Assembly: GCA_934541015.1 (NCBI GenBank)
Contig: CAKTDC010000010.1
Location: forward strand, 25,643-89,642
Source: an uncultured Luteimonas sp.
Lineage (GTDB): Bacteria; Pseudomonadota; Gammaproteobacteria; Xanthomonadales; Xanthomonadaceae
Length of the DNA stretch: 64,000 nt
Reading direction: 5' to 3'
In this document: positions 25,009 to 34,898 of the stretch, one piece after another
How the letters are laid out: each line of letters opens with the position of its first letter
How positions within the stretch are numbered: the stretch's first letter is position 1
Position numbers and translations under genes: made by a program
The notes under the pieces: generated by a model
What the model saw: the letters and a program-made list of their open reading frames with translations, nothing else
Database searches by the model: none
What the model was told of the DNA's origin: nothing

Positions 25009-26661
25009 TCAGGCGCGCGCCGGCGCAGGATCGTCCCAGGCCACGACGCGGTTGCGCCCGCGGCGCTTGGCCTCGTACATCGCGCCGTCGGCGCGTCGCA
25101 GCAGGGAGGCGGCGTCCTCGTCGCCCGGCTCCAGCGCTGCCAGGCCGATGCTGGCGGTGACTTCCAGGCCGGGAATGCCCATGCCCGCGCCCGCGGCGGC
25201 GATGCGCTCGCGCACCGTCTCCATCCGCGGCCGCGCGTCGCCGATGCCCACGCCCGGCAGCAGCACCAGGAATTCCTCGCCGCCCATGCGGATCACGTCG
25301 CCCTTGCCGCGCATGGACTGGGCGATCGCCTCGGCCACCACCACCAGGACGCGGTCGCCGACGTCGTGGCCGTGGGTGTCGTTGATGCGCTTGAAGAGAT
25401 CGACGTCGACGAAGCCGATCGTCAGCGCGGTGCCGTTCGCGCGCGCCTGCGCGAAGCAGCGGTCGAGCCGGGCCAGGCCCGAGCGCCGGTTGCGCACGCC
25501 GGTGAGTGCGTCGGTGTCGGCGAGCACGCGCATGGCGTCGCGCTGCCGGCGCAGCTGTCCGTAACGGTTGGTCAGGGTGTAGGCCGCCACCACGAGGAAC
25601 CAGCTCAGCGCCAGCTGGATGACCTCGATCCGGTATTCGATCACGGGCCGGGCGGCCGCGACCTGCGGCAGGAACAGCAGCAGCAGAGGAACGGCCGAGG
25701 CGAAGGTGACCACTGCGCGCGGACCGCCGGGCGACAGCTGCGAGGCGAGCAGCAGCCCCAGGCAGGCGATCAGGAACCAGCCGTCGGCGATGGCCCAGGC
25801 CACGCGCAGCGCGTCCGCCGGCAGCAGCGGCACCAGCACGGTGATCGCGAGCAGCGGCAGCAGCAGCCACCAGGACCTTCCGCGCAGCTCCGGCCGCTCG
25901 CGGGCAAGGCCCGACATGCTCCACAGCAGCTGCAGCGTCGCCGCGAAGCCCAGCGCCGACACCGATACCAGCCAGCGCCACTCGTGGCCTGCCACCGGCA
26001 GCCACGGCCGCGGGTAGCCGCTCAGACTGTTGAGCACCGCCTGCCACAGCAGCAGCGCCAGGCAAGCGCTGACGTGGACAAGGAATCTCCGGTCGAGGGT
26101 GCCGAAGAACCCCATCAGCGCCGAGAACGCCAGCGCCACCGCGATCGCCAGGCAGGATGCCCGCACCAGCAGGCGCATGGTGTCTTCCTGCTGCACCGGG
26201 CTGGGTCCGCCGACGCGCACGGTGGGAATCCACATCCGCTTCAGCGGCGGAAGCCAGCCCACTTGCACCGGTTCGCGGCTGCCGGCGGGCGGCACTGCGA
26301 CCATGCCGATGCCGGCGCGGAAGCGGGAATCGCGGGTGCGGGCATCGTGCACCAGGCCACAAACCCGGCGATCGCCGAGCGCGACCATGACCTCGCCGGC
26401 AAACACGTTGAACACGCTGATCGCCTGCGGCATGCCCGACCAGCCCTCCGGCGGCGCCGGGATATCCACCGTGCGCAGCCCTTCGAGCATTTCCGGCTGG
26501 CAGTCGCGCACTGGCGTGGCCTCGGCGGTGGGGGTGCCGACGAACAGGTAGCCGGACGCCGGGCTCGACGCCTGCGCCGTCGCACACAGCAGCATCGCCA
26601 GAAGGGGCAGAAGCCGCGCAGGCAGCCATCCCCGGCTCCTGCGCAGGTCCGTCGCGGTCAT
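25009..26661 (-). CDS. Membrane-bound diguanylate cyclase
   Basis: 550 aa. A signal peptide (LLPLLAMLLCATAQA) is followed by a periplasmic region (about 30-165), seven or so hydrophobic helices (about 170-370) and a cytoplasmic GGDEF domain. The layout resembles 7TMR-DISM-type sensors. The active site is GGEEF (460-464) with FVDVDLFKRINDTHGH upstream, so it should make c-di-GMP. No clear RxxD inhibitory site precedes the signature. The ligand is unknown. Confidence 0.9.
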   Translation of the reverse strand: MTATDLRRSRGWLPARLLPLLAMLLCATAQASSPASGYLFVGTPTAEATPVRDCQPEMLEGLRTVDIPAPPEGWSGMPQAISVFNVFAGEVMVALGDRRVCGLVHDARTRDSRFRAGIGMVAVPPAGSREPVQVGWLPPLKRMWIPTVRVGGPSPVQQEDTMRLLVRASCLAIAVALAFSALMGFFGTLDRRFLVHVSACLALLLWQAVLNSLSGYPRPWLPVAGHEWRWLVSVSALGFAATLQLLWSMSGLARERPELRGRSWWLLLPLLAITVLVPLLPADALRVAWAIADGWFLIACLGLLLASQLSPGGPRAVVTFASAVPLLLLFLPQVAAARPVIEYRIEVIQLALSWFLVVAAYTLTNRYGQLRRQRDAMRVLADTDALTGVRNRRSGLARLDRCFAQARANGTALTIGFVDVDLFKRINDTHGHDVGDRVLVVVAEAIAQSMRGKGDVIRMGGEEFLVLLPGVGIGDARPRMETVRERIAAAGAGMGIPGLEVTASIGLAALEPGDEDAASLLRRADGAMYEAKRRGRNRVVAWDDPAPARA

Positions 26662-26719
26662 CGCCCTTCCGTTCCCCTGTCGTGGCCGGCCGCGGGCAGC
26701 TGCCGGTTCCCCGGTGGGA

Positions 26720-27931
26720 TTATCCCCGGGACCGGGTCCGCGGGGAACCTGCGGGCCGACGGCGGTGGATGTCGTGCGTGGCCACGCCGAGCGCGCGGTC
26801 GGGCAGGGCGAAATACTCCGGATGCCGCAGGGTGCGGTCCATGTCGTGCACGCCGCTGCCCCAGTGCTCGCGCAGCGGGATCGGGCCGAAGGCGTAGTCC
26901 TTGCTCTCCTGCTCGTGCGGCTTGGCCTGGTAGATCAGGTGGATGATGTTGAACACCCGGTCGTCGAGGTAGGGCGAGAGCGCCTCCTCCAGGTGCGGCG
27001 GCAGCCTGCCTTCGGGCAGCCGCGCGATCAGTTCCTTGAGCGAGGTGCGCAGCTTCTGCGCGACTTCCACCATCTGCGTGCCGTGACGGGTGCGGCTGGA
27101 GTAGCGGATGTCCTTGATCCGCTCGAGCACGTCCAGCATCGTCTTGGGCCGCGCGCCACGCGCGCTCCACAGGTCGACCTGGAGCACCAGGGTGTCCTCG
27201 TGCGGCTGGCACTCCAGGATGTATTCCAGCGGCGTGTTGGACACGATGCCGCCGTCCCAGAACGGCTCGCCGTCGATCTCGACCGCCGGAAACGCCGGCG
27301 GCAGCGCCGCGGAGGCGAGGATATGCTCGACCCGGATCTCTTCCAGCGCGCTGTCGAAGTAGCGGAAATTGCCGCTGGTCACGCTGGCCGCGCCGACGGT
27401 CAGGCGCACGCCGGGAGTGTCGTTGATGCGGTCGAAGTCGACCAGGCGCAGCAGGGTGTCGCGCAGCGGCGAGGTGTCGTAGAAGCTCGTCGCCGCATCG
27501 CTGCCGTCGCTGAACAGGTAGGGCGAGAGCGGCCTGGGCTGGAAGAAGCCGCGCTGCCCGTGCAGCATCGCGCCGACGGCACCGAGGTTGCGCGACCAGG
27601 CCAGCAGCCCGGGGTGGTCCGGCTGGCAGGCGATCATGCCGCGCAGCGCGACCGCGGGCAGCGCCAGCGGCCCGGACGGATCGGATACCGTGTCCCAGAA
27701 TGCGCGCAGGCGCCCGACGCGGTCCTGCGGCGCGTTGCCGGCGAGGATGGCGGCGTTGATCGCGCCGATGGAAATGCCGGCGAACCAGTTGGGCGCGATC
27801 CCGGCCGCGCGCATCCGCTCGTACACGCCGCACTGGTAGCCGCCCAGGGCGCCGCCGCCCTGGAGCACCAGGGCGACGGTGGGGTAGCCGCGCAGGTGCG
27901 CGCGGACGGCGTCGGAGGCTGGCTCGTTCAC
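26720..27931 (-). CDS. Patatin-like phospholipase, DUF3734 type
   Basis: 403 aa. The oxyanion loop is LQGGGALGGYQ (23-33), the nucleophile GISIG (Ser54) and the second catalytic residue is in WDGGI (Asp226), a complete Ser-Asp dyad. The C-terminal extension (about 260-380) fits DUF3734 patatins. A cytoplasmic or membrane-associated lipid acyl hydrolase is expected. It is followed, 57 bp upstream of its mRNA's end, by the DGC gene in the same orientation. Confidence 0.9.
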   Translation of the reverse strand: MNEPASDAVRAHLRGYPTVALVLQGGGALGGYQCGVYERMRAAGIAPNWFAGISIGAINAAILAGNAPQDRVGRLRAFWDTVSDPSGPLALPAVALRGMIACQPDHPGLLAWSRNLGAVGAMLHGQRGFFQPRPLSPYLFSDGSDAATSFYDTSPLRDTLLRLVDFDRINDTPGVRLTVGAASVTSGNFRYFDSALEEIRVEHILASAALPPAFPAVEIDGEPFWDGGIVSNTPLEYILECQPHEDTLVLQVDLWSARGARPKTMLDVLERIKDIRYSSRTRHGTQMVEVAQKLRTSLKELIARLPEGRLPPHLEEALSPYLDDRVFNIIHLIYQAKPHEQESKDYAFGPIPLREHWGSGVHDMDRTLRHPEYFALPDRALGVATHDIHRRRPAGSPRTRSRG

Positions 27932-27995
27932 GCCAAGCCGCCCTCGCCGCGGCCGGCGCCCGTGCGTTCGCGGATGGCGCCGTGGGTCGAAGGCA

Positions 27996-29678
27996 TCAGC
28001 GCTCGGGCCGCGACAGTTCCACCGGCACGCCGTCGCCGTTGCAGCCGCCCTGCGCGCACAGCTGCGCGCGCAGGGCGGGCGTGGCCTGCACGATGACGTG
28101 GTAGATCACGTTCTGTTCGAGCGTGCCGCGGAAGGCGTGGCTGCCCGGGCCGCGCGCCCAGATGCCGACGTCGTCGCCGCCGTGGGTCTCCGAGACCAGC
28201 GGCACCAGCGCTTCCTGCAGGAAGTCCGGGTGGGTGGTGTCGACGTCGGTCAGGTCCGGGCGGCCGGTCGCGGGCTCGAACCCGCCGGGGCGGTGCAGGT
28301 GGCGCTTGGGGCCGGCGGGCTGGCGGTTGCTGGCGCCGGCGTAGCCGGGGCCGTTGGCGTAGACCAGGGTGGTCACCGGCAGGCCGAAGGCATCGCGCGC
28401 GTAGTCGTTCGGATCGGCGTCCTCGCTCAGGCCGCCGATGACCTTGCCCAGGATCGGATTGCCGCGGCGTGGATAGCCGACGAAGCCGAGCGTGTGCGAA
28501 TGGTCGGCGGTGACCACGATCAGGGTGTCGTCGGCGGAGGTCATTTCCGCGGCGGCGCGGACCGCCCGCGACATCGCCGCGGTCTCGTCCAGGGCGCGGT
28601 AGGCGTTGCCTTCGTGGTTGGCGTGGTCGATGCGGCCGCTCTCGACCAGCAGGACATAGCCGCCGGCCCTGCGCGAGAGCGATTCGATGGCGAAGCGGGT
28701 CATGGCCTCGATGTCGGGCTCGCCGTCGGCCCCCTTGTCGCGGTCGTGCTCGTACTGCATGTGGTCGGGTTCGAACAGGCCGAGCACCGCGGGCGCCCCC
28801 CGGGCGGCTTCGAACTGGCGGGTGCTATGGACGAAGCGCCCCTCGGGATTGAGCGCCATCCATTCCCCGACCAGGTTGCGGCCGTCGCTGCGCTTGCCGC
28901 GAACGCCCGGAATCACCTCGGCGTCGGGCAGGAACTGCGCGGCGCCGCCGGCGAGCACGACCTGCGGCCCGCCGGTCCTGCGCACGAAGTCGATGAACTG
29001 GCTGGCGATGTCCTTGCAGCCGGCCGCGCGCGCGGCGGCTGGCGTGGCGGTGTCGCTTTCCCAGTTGCGGTCGGGGGAGTGGGCGTAGGTGGCGGCCGGG
29101 GTGGCATGGGTCAGGCGCGCGGTGGTGACGATGCCGGTGCCCATGCCGGCGGCGGCGGCCAGGTCCAGCCAGCTGCGCAGGTGCCGGTCGCGCGACTGCG
29201 CGCAGTCGCGGCGGTCGCCGGCGCTGACGCCGATCGCGCCCATGTGCGATTTCACGCCGGTGGCGATGGCGGTCATGGTGCCGGCCGAATCGGGCGTCTG
29301 CGCATCGGTGTTGTAGGTGCGGCTGAAGGCGGTGTGCGGGAACTCCTCCCAGGACAGCAGGTTCTCCTCGCCGGCGCCGCCCTTGCGCTGGCCCTCGAAG
29401 ATGCGCGCGGCGGCGACCGTGGTCAGGCTCATGCCGTCGCCGAGGAAGACGATCACGTTCTTCGCCTGCCCGGCCATGGCGCCGTTGCGGGCAGCGTGCG
29501 CGGCGCCGCTGCGGTACCACCAGGCGGGGGTTTCGCCGCCGGGCCGTTCGATCGCGGGCATGTCCACGTGCGGCGTGACGGCGATGGCCGCGGGCGCGGG
29601 CGCGGCGGGCGGGGCCGAGGCGCATCCGGCGAGCAGGGTGGCGAGCGTGAGGGTGGCGGCGGGGAGCAGGCGGGGCAT
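27996..29678 (-). CDS. Alkaline phosphatase, lipoprotein form
   Basis: About 560 aa from ATG 29678; the upstream open frame lacks family similarity. The signal peptide ends in lipobox LAGC (Cys19). Active-site blocks of the PhoA superfamily are FLGDGMS (metal-binding Asp81), TPDSAGTMTAIATG (nucleophile Ser131), VESGRIDHANH, VTADHSHTL and SETHGGDDV, which supply the zinc ligands. It releases phosphate from monoesters in the periplasm. No Pho box was recognised upstream. Confidence 0.93.
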   Translation of the reverse strand: MPRLLPAATLTLATLLAGCASAPPAAPAPAAIAVTPHVDMPAIERPGGETPAWWYRSGAAHAARNGAMAGQAKNVIVFLGDGMSLTTVAAARIFEGQRKGGAGEENLLSWEEFPHTAFSRTYNTDAQTPDSAGTMTAIATGVKSHMGAIGVSAGDRRDCAQSRDRHLRSWLDLAAAAGMGTGIVTTARLTHATPAATYAHSPDRNWESDTATPAAARAAGCKDIASQFIDFVRRTGGPQVVLAGGAAQFLPDAEVIPGVRGKRSDGRNLVGEWMALNPEGRFVHSTRQFEAARGAPAVLGLFEPDHMQYEHDRDKGADGEPDIEAMTRFAIESLSRRAGGYVLLVESGRIDHANHEGNAYRALDETAAMSRAVRAAAEMTSADDTLIVVTADHSHTLGFVGYPRRGNPILGKVIGGLSEDADPNDYARDAFGLPVTTLVYANGPGYAGASNRQPAGPKRHLHRPGGFEPATGRPDLTDVDTTHPDFLQEALVPLVSETHGGDDVGIWARGPGSHAFRGTLEQNVIYHVIVQATPALRAQLCAQGGCNGDGVPVELSRPER

Positions 29679-29980
29679 GGGCAGTCCGGATCTCGAAAGG
29701 GCGGGAGGTGGCGACGCGCCCGTGGGCGGAGCGCCGTGCTTCATGGCCCGCGTGGCGGGACGGGAGGCCTGGCGCGGGGACCACCGCCGATGGACCGGTG
29801 GCGCGCCCCCGCGGCCGGTGGCCGGTCTGGCGGGAATGACGGGTGGACCGGGCATTCCCCGGATTGCGTCATTATGCCGTCGTGGCGGTGTCCCGCCCAT
29901 GACAGCGCGGCGTTCCAGCCGGCGCATCGCCATTGCGCCCGGGGTCGGCTAAGGTGGCCCATTCCTCCGAGGGAGCGCCC
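29679..29980. other. Divergent intergenic region, no gene seen
   Basis: About 300 bp between the alkaline phosphatase (-) and the symporter (+). It must hold both promoters. I see no clear Pho box, promoter pair or conserved ORF; the long open frames here are GC-rich artefacts. Confidence 0.45.
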
Positions 29981-31312
29981 ATGAGCCTCGTCCACGCCTG
30001 GCTGAAGATCCCGTTCTGGCAGCGGGTCGCGGGCGGCTTCGTGCTCGGTGCGCTGGCCGGCTGGCTGATGGGGCCGGCGGCGCAGACCTGGTTCGGGCCG
30101 CTGGGCACGGTCTACGTCAATCTCATCAAGATGATCGCGATCCCGCTGGTGTTCTTCGCGGTGGTGAGCGCGGTGGGCTCGCTGGCCGGGCAGCGCTCGA
30201 TCGCGGGGCTGGCGGGGCGGACCTTCCTCTGGTTCGCGATCACCGCGGTCCTGGCGGTGGCCGTGGGCCTGGCCTTCGGCCTGGTGCTCAAGCCCGGCAT
30301 CGGGCTGGATGCGGCAAGCCTGCAGGTGTCGGAAAGCTATCGCCAGCGCGAGGTGCCCGGGCCGCTGGACGTGCTGATCAACATCGTGCCCGAGAACCCG
30401 TTCCGGGCGATGGCCGCGCTCGGCGCCGGCCGCACCGGCGACGGCCAGAACGTCATCGTGCCCAGCAACTTCACCATCCTGCAGGTGATCTTCTTCGCCG
30501 GACTGGTCGGCTTCTCGCTGGTCAAACTGGGCGAAAAGACCGCCGGGCTGCGCGGACTGATGGACCAGTCACGCGAGCTGATGATCCAGGTCACGCGCTT
30601 CGTGCTCGAAGCCACGCCGATCGGCACCTTCGGCCTCATCGCCGCGCTGGTGGGCACGTACGGGTTCGAGCAGCTGGTGCCGCTGGGCAAGTTCGTGATC
30701 GCGCTGTACGCGGCCTGCGCCTTCCACATCGTGGTGGTCTACGGCGGCCTGCTGCTGGCGCACGGGCTGAACCCGCTGAAGTTCTTCCGCGGCGCGGCGC
30801 CGGCGATGCAGATCGGCTTCGTCGCCTCCAGCAGCTTCGCGGCGCTGCCGCTGTCGCTGACCTCGGCCACCCACAACCTGGGCGTGGACAAGGACTACGC
30901 AAGCTTCGCCGTGCCGCTGGGCGCGAGCATCAAGATGGACGGCTGCGGCGCGATCTATCCGGCGCTGGGCGCGGTGTTCATCGCCCAGTTCATGGGCCTG
31001 GAGCTGTCGGCCGGGCAGTATTTCCTGATCGCGCTGGCTTCGGTACTGGGCAGCTTCGGCACCGCCGGGGTGCCGGGCACGGCGGTGATCATGGCCACGG
31101 TGGTGATCAGCGCGGCGGGACTGCCGCTGGAGGCGATCGGCATCCTCTACGCGATCGACCGCATCCTCGACATGATGCGCACGATGACCAACGTCACCGG
31201 CCAGGTGCTGGTGCCGGTGCTGGTGGCCAAGCAGACCGGCCTGCTGGATCGCGAGGTCTTCGAGCGTGCGTCGAGCAATGTCGGCGTCGACGCGGCGGAG
31301 TCTTCGAACTAG
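29981..31312 (+). CDS. Dicarboxylate/amino acid:cation symporter (DAACS)
   Basis: 443 aa from ATG 29981 (GAGGGAG upstream). It is a sodium/proton-coupled inner-membrane transporter of the GltP/DctA family. Family blocks are LIKMIAIPLVFFAVVSAV, ASSSFAALPLSL (serine-rich hairpin), VPLGASIKMDGCGAIYP and the FGTAGVPGTAVIM region. The substrate is a dicarboxylate or acidic amino acid; the sequence does not decide which. It is convergent with the gene at 31361, with a GC hairpin between them. Confidence 0.92.
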   Translation: MSLVHAWLKIPFWQRVAGGFVLGALAGWLMGPAAQTWFGPLGTVYVNLIKMIAIPLVFFAVVSAVGSLAGQRSIAGLAGRTFLWFAITAVLAVAVGLAFGLVLKPGIGLDAASLQVSESYRQREVPGPLDVLINIVPENPFRAMAALGAGRTGDGQNVIVPSNFTILQVIFFAGLVGFSLVKLGEKTAGLRGLMDQSRELMIQVTRFVLEATPIGTFGLIAALVGTYGFEQLVPLGKFVIALYAACAFHIVVVYGGLLLAHGLNPLKFFRGAAPAMQIGFVASSSFAALPLSLTSATHNLGVDKDYASFAVPLGASIKMDGCGAIYPALGAVFIAQFMGLELSAGQYFLIALASVLGSFGTAGVPGTAVIMATVVISAAGLPLEAIGILYAIDRILDMMRTMTNVTGQVLVPVLVAKQTGLLDREVFERASSNVGVDAAESSN

Positions 31313-31331
31313 GCGCGGACGCGGGGCCAGG

Positions 31332-31350
31332 CCCCGGGACAGCCCCGGGG
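31332..31350. terminator. Possible bidirectional terminator hairpin
   Basis: CCCCGGG, loop ACAGC and CCCGGGG form a 7-bp GC stem between two convergent stops at 31312 (+) and 31361 (-). There is no T tract on either side, so intrinsic termination is uncertain. Confidence 0.35.
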
Positions 31351-31360
31351 CGCGCGGGAT

Positions 31361-32530
31361 TCAGCGACGCCAGCCGAGCGCCGCCAGGATGCGTCCGGGC
31401 AAGGTCAGCGAGAACAGGAAGCCGGGGATGCAGGTCATCGCGTATCCCCAGTCGCCGAGCCTCCACCTGGACATCTGGTGGGCACCGTCACCGGCTTCCT
31501 CGCCGAGTTCGGCGAAGAACCGGGCCGGGCTGGCCTTCATCCGGGCGACCAGCTGGTCGAGCTGGGACATCTGGAACTTCCCGTTCGCGACCATGTCGGC
31601 CAGGCCGATCGCAACCGTGACGCCGGAGTCGACCGCGACCCCGCCGAGCGCACCCGGATCGATCGCCCGCAGGATCTTGAACAGCATGGTGTTCTGGACT
31701 GACGCCGGGACGACCAGCTCGAGCAGACTCTGCAGCCCGCCGATGACCGCTGTCCACGGCAGGCCCTTGCCCATCACCAGCTTGTAGGTCTCGCCGGTGC
31801 CTTCGCCGAACTTGCGCGCGTAGAACTTGTCGGCGATCTCGTACAGGGCGATCGCGTCGCCGACATGTCCAGCCACCTTGGACACGCTGGCCAGGTTCGT
31901 TCCCAGCCTCGATCCGGGCCTGGAGGCCGCCTCGAGCACGGAGTGCCCGGGACCACTCTTGAACATGTTCAGTTTTTGCGTGGCGACAATCATCTTGAAG
32001 GTGTCGGCACCGCTCGCCGTCGGCCGCCAGTTCTTCCACAGCATCAGCAGGCCGCGCGCGTGCTCTGCCGTGGAGACGGTGTCGATCACCGCCTTGGCTG
32101 CAGGCAGGCCGCTGTTGACCAGGGCGAGAATCTCCCGGGACTGGGCCTGCATGCCGAGCCGGGCAGCCTCCTGCTCCAGCAGAGATCCGCCCTTGCCGGT
32201 GCCGCCTGCGGCAGACGCCGGAACGGTCGCAGGCGCGCCGATCGACATCTGCGCCCATGTGCCCTTCGAAGCCGGGTCGTTCAGCGCGGCCAGTGTCCGG
32301 CCGTTCGGGTCCACCCGGCCATCGGGGTTGCGCAGTCCCACCACCGCTTTCTGGAAATCGCGGATCATGGCCGCCGTTTTCGGCCCGGATTTTCCGTCCA
32401 CCACCAGCTTCTGGCGTGGCGGCATCGCATGGTCGTTGAGCTGCTTCTGCACGCTGCGCACGTCGTTGGCCTCGTTGCGGCCACCCTGGCCGACGCTGCC
32501 GCGGATGAAAATCGAAGTGTTGATCGACAC
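31361..32530 (-). CDS. Protein with N-terminal peptidoglycan-binding-like domain
   Basis: 389 aa from GTG 32530, chosen because GGAGGG precedes it. Residues about 15-90 (NDVRSVQKQLN...VDGKSGPKTAAMIRDFQKAVVG...PNGRTLAALN) look like a PG_binding_1 repeat (three-helix, 'xDGxxGPxT'). The rest is helical, with a hydrophobic stretch near the C-terminus (IPGFLFSLTLPG), and matches no family I know. No signal peptide is visible, so if it acts on the cell wall it would need a dedicated secretion route. A lipoprotein gene lies divergently 464 bp away. Confidence 0.65.
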   Translation of the reverse strand: MSINTSIFIRGSVGQGGRNEANDVRSVQKQLNDHAMPPRQKLVVDGKSGPKTAAMIRDFQKAVVGLRNPDGRVDPNGRTLAALNDPASKGTWAQMSIGAPATVPASAAGGTGKGGSLLEQEAARLGMQAQSREILALVNSGLPAAKAVIDTVSTAEHARGLLMLWKNWRPTASGADTFKMIVATQKLNMFKSGPGHSVLEAASRPGSRLGTNLASVSKVAGHVGDAIALYEIADKFYARKFGEGTGETYKLVMGKGLPWTAVIGGLQSLLELVVPASVQNTMLFKILRAIDPGALGGVAVDSGVTVAIGLADMVANGKFQMSQLDQLVARMKASPARFFAELGEEAGDGAHQMSRWRLGDWGYAMTCIPGFLFSLTLPGRILAALGWRR

Positions 32531-32994
32531 GGCTGGCACCCTCCCGATTGCTGTTCCGGAATGCCGGATGCTCCCGATTGCGGCCGCGGCGTCGCAGCGC
32601 AGCCATCGATACATGCCGGCGTCCGCGGCACTCGGGGCCGCGGATTCGACAGGCATACGTCGAAGCATCCGGAATCCCGACATCGCCAGCGCAAGCGGAG
32701 GAGGCTCCGGACGCAAGCCCGGATGGATTGCACTGCTCCCCGGCGTACAGCCGTGTACCGGTGTGGCCCTTGTGTGAGGTAGTGGGGCTCTGGTCTTCGT
32801 GAGACCGAAAACCTGCCTGCGACGGGATCGACCGGCCGCTTGCGCGCAGTGTCCGGCTTTCCAGGCCGACGGCGTGTACGGGGCGGGTCCTGCATCAGGC
32901 GTGCACCGCATCTGCCGTGCGGGCTCTTCGCCTGCTCACTTCCCGATCCGGACCATCAGGGCGCCTGCTGGGGCGACCCAAGGAGTAACAGTTC
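32531..32994. other. Divergent intergenic region, no gene seen
   Basis: About 460 bp between the peptidoglycan-binding-like gene (-) and a lipoprotein gene (+). Short open frames here carry no signal, ribosome site or recognisable domain. Promoters for both genes are expected; none could be placed confidently. Confidence 0.45.
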
Positions 32995-33777
32995 ATGCGT
33001 GAGTACCTCCGTTTCCCGTGCCGGCCGTCGTCCTTTCCCGCTGCTTCCGCGCTGTCGATGGCCGCGCTTGTTCTGACGCTGGGTGGCTGCGGAGGCGGCG
33101 CCACCGGCGACGCCGGGCATGTCGCGGACAGCGCCGTCGCTTCGCAGGAGAAGCTGTTCACGCTGGAAGATGGCGCCTGCGGGCTCGTCACCGTGGCGAC
33201 GCTGGCGACCACTTTCGACGTGCCCGCCGACCGGATCAGGCAGGGCGGTTCCAGCAACATATGCACGTACAGCTGGCAGGCGGACGGGCAGACTCTGGAC
33301 GTGAGTGTCCATCTGTACCGCGCGGCCGATTCGGCTGCCAAGGCCGCCGAACGGTTCGAGTCCTCCACGCGTGGGCTCAGCGGCGCGGAACTCGACAGCG
33401 CGATGAAGGCGGTCGGCGAGGAGGCGCGCAGGCAGGGCGGTCTCGACACGCAGGCCAGGGAAGCCGCAGCCGGCGCGCTCCTGGGCGAGACCGCAGGCGC
33501 CATGGCGGGAGGTTCCGGCGGTCTGCAGTTCCGCGACGTCGATGGAATCGCGGACCAGGCCCGCATCCTGGCCGGCAACGGCGACGTGCACGTGCGCCAT
33601 GGCAACCTGTATTTCAGCGTCGGCGCCTACCACGGTCCGCAGATGCCGCCGCCGGCCCAGTACACGCCCGAGGCGCTGCTCGAAGCCAGCAGGGCCTGGC
33701 AGAAGAGCATCGTCCCGGAGCGGGAGCAGGCGGGCATCGCGCTGGCACGCGCGGCCGTCGCCAGTCTCCAGGACTGA
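32995..33777 (+). CDS. Lipoprotein of unknown function
   Basis: 260 aa; AAGGAG precedes the ATG at 32995. The signal peptide ends in lipobox LGGC. The mature part contains repeated acidic and helical stretches, two Cys (in DGACG and SNICTY) and no catalytic motif I recognise. It is probably a periplasmic or outer-membrane lipoprotein. The divergent arrangement with a peptidoglycan-binding-like protein is suggestive but not evidence of a shared job. Confidence 0.75.
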   Translation: MREYLRFPCRPSSFPAASALSMAALVLTLGGCGGGATGDAGHVADSAVASQEKLFTLEDGACGLVTVATLATTFDVPADRIRQGGSSNICTYSWQADGQTLDVSVHLYRAADSAAKAAERFESSTRGLSGAELDSAMKAVGEEARRQGGLDTQAREAAAGALLGETAGAMAGGSGGLQFRDVDGIADQARILAGNGDVHVRHGNLYFSVGAYHGPQMPPPAQYTPEALLEASRAWQKSIVPEREQAGIALARAAVASLQD

Positions 33778-33970
33778 CCGCCCGGATTGCTGCCTTCGTT
33801 CCCGCGCAAGCCGCACGCCGGATGCTGCGTTCGGGGTGGGCGGCGGTGGACCCCGGCTTCAGCCGGCAAACGTCCCGCCAGCGTGGGGATGACGGTGGTC
33901 GTCCACACGTTCCCTGGCCGTTTCCCCGCCGAGGCTGTGCGGGGCGCGAGCGCTGTCCATCGCCGGATGC

Positions 33971-34864
33971 CTAGGGGCTGTGGGGTCGGGGCGACGTCGA
34001 CGGCTCCGGCCCGGGCCGGCGCGCGGCCCACCAGGCGAAGCCGGCGGCGGTGAAGAACATCAGCAGGCTGTAGACCGCCGCCGGCACCGACATCGCCGCG
34101 TTCTGCAGCACGTTGAGCGCGATGAAGATCGCCAGCGTGCCGTTGTGGATGCCGATCTCCATCGCGATCGCCACCGCCTGCCGCTTCGGCAGGCGGATCG
34201 CCAGCGGCGCGGCGTAGCCCAGGCCCATGCTCGCCAGGTTGAACAGCAGGCAGGCCAGGCCGACCACGGCGAACCACTGCAGCAGGGTGCTCCAGGCCTG
34301 CGCCACCGCGGCGACGATCAGCAGCGCCAACACCAGCACCGACAGCAGCCGCACCGGCTTTTCCATGCGCGTGGCGAACCCGGGCGCGAAGCGGCGGACC
34401 GCCATGCCGATCGCCACCGGCAGCACGATGATCACCGCCACCTCGACGATCTTCCGCACCGGCGGCGGCACGTACTGGCCGGCGCCGAGGAAGTATTCCA
34501 GCGACAGGTTGAGGATCAGCGGCAGCGTCACCAGGCACAGCACGCTGTTGATCGCGGTCAGGGTGATGTTGAGCGCGACGTCGCCGTGGGCGAGGTGACT
34601 GTAGATGTTGGCCGTGGCGCCGCCTGGCGAAGCCGCCAGCAGCATCAGGCCCACCGCCAGCTCGGGCGGCAGCCGGAACAGCAGCGCCAGCCCGAACGCG
34701 ACCCAGGGCAGCACGCCCGTCTGCAGGAACAGCCCCGCCAGCACCGCGCGCGGATAGCGGGCCACGCGCCTGAAGTCGTCGACGGTCAGGCCGAGGCCCA
34801 GACCAAGCATGATCACGCCCAGCGCCAGCGGCAGCAGCAGATTGGTCAGCACCGTGGCCTGCAT
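33971..34864 (-). CDS. Bile acid:sodium symporter (BASS) family transporter
   Basis: 297 aa from ATG 34864 (GGAG 8 nt upstream) with about nine transmembrane helices. Family blocks are LTNLLLPLALGVIMLGLGL, LLAASPGGATANIYSHLA and MEIGIHNGTLAIF (the crossed-helix sodium-site region). It is a secondary transporter; bacterial members carry diverse organic anions and the substrate is not readable here. Confidence 0.9.
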   Translation of the reverse strand: MQATVLTNLLLPLALGVIMLGLGLGLTVDDFRRVARYPRAVLAGLFLQTGVLPWVAFGLALLFRLPPELAVGLMLLAASPGGATANIYSHLAHGDVALNITLTAINSVLCLVTLPLILNLSLEYFLGAGQYVPPPVRKIVEVAVIIVLPVAIGMAVRRFAPGFATRMEKPVRLLSVLVLALLIVAAVAQAWSTLLQWFAVVGLACLLFNLASMGLGYAAPLAIRLPKRQAVAIAMEIGIHNGTLAIFIALNVLQNAAMSVPAAVYSLLMFFTAAGFAWWAARRPGPEPSTSPRPHSP

Positions 34865-34898
34865 GGCGGGAACTCCGTGGTCAAGGAAACCGTCAGTT

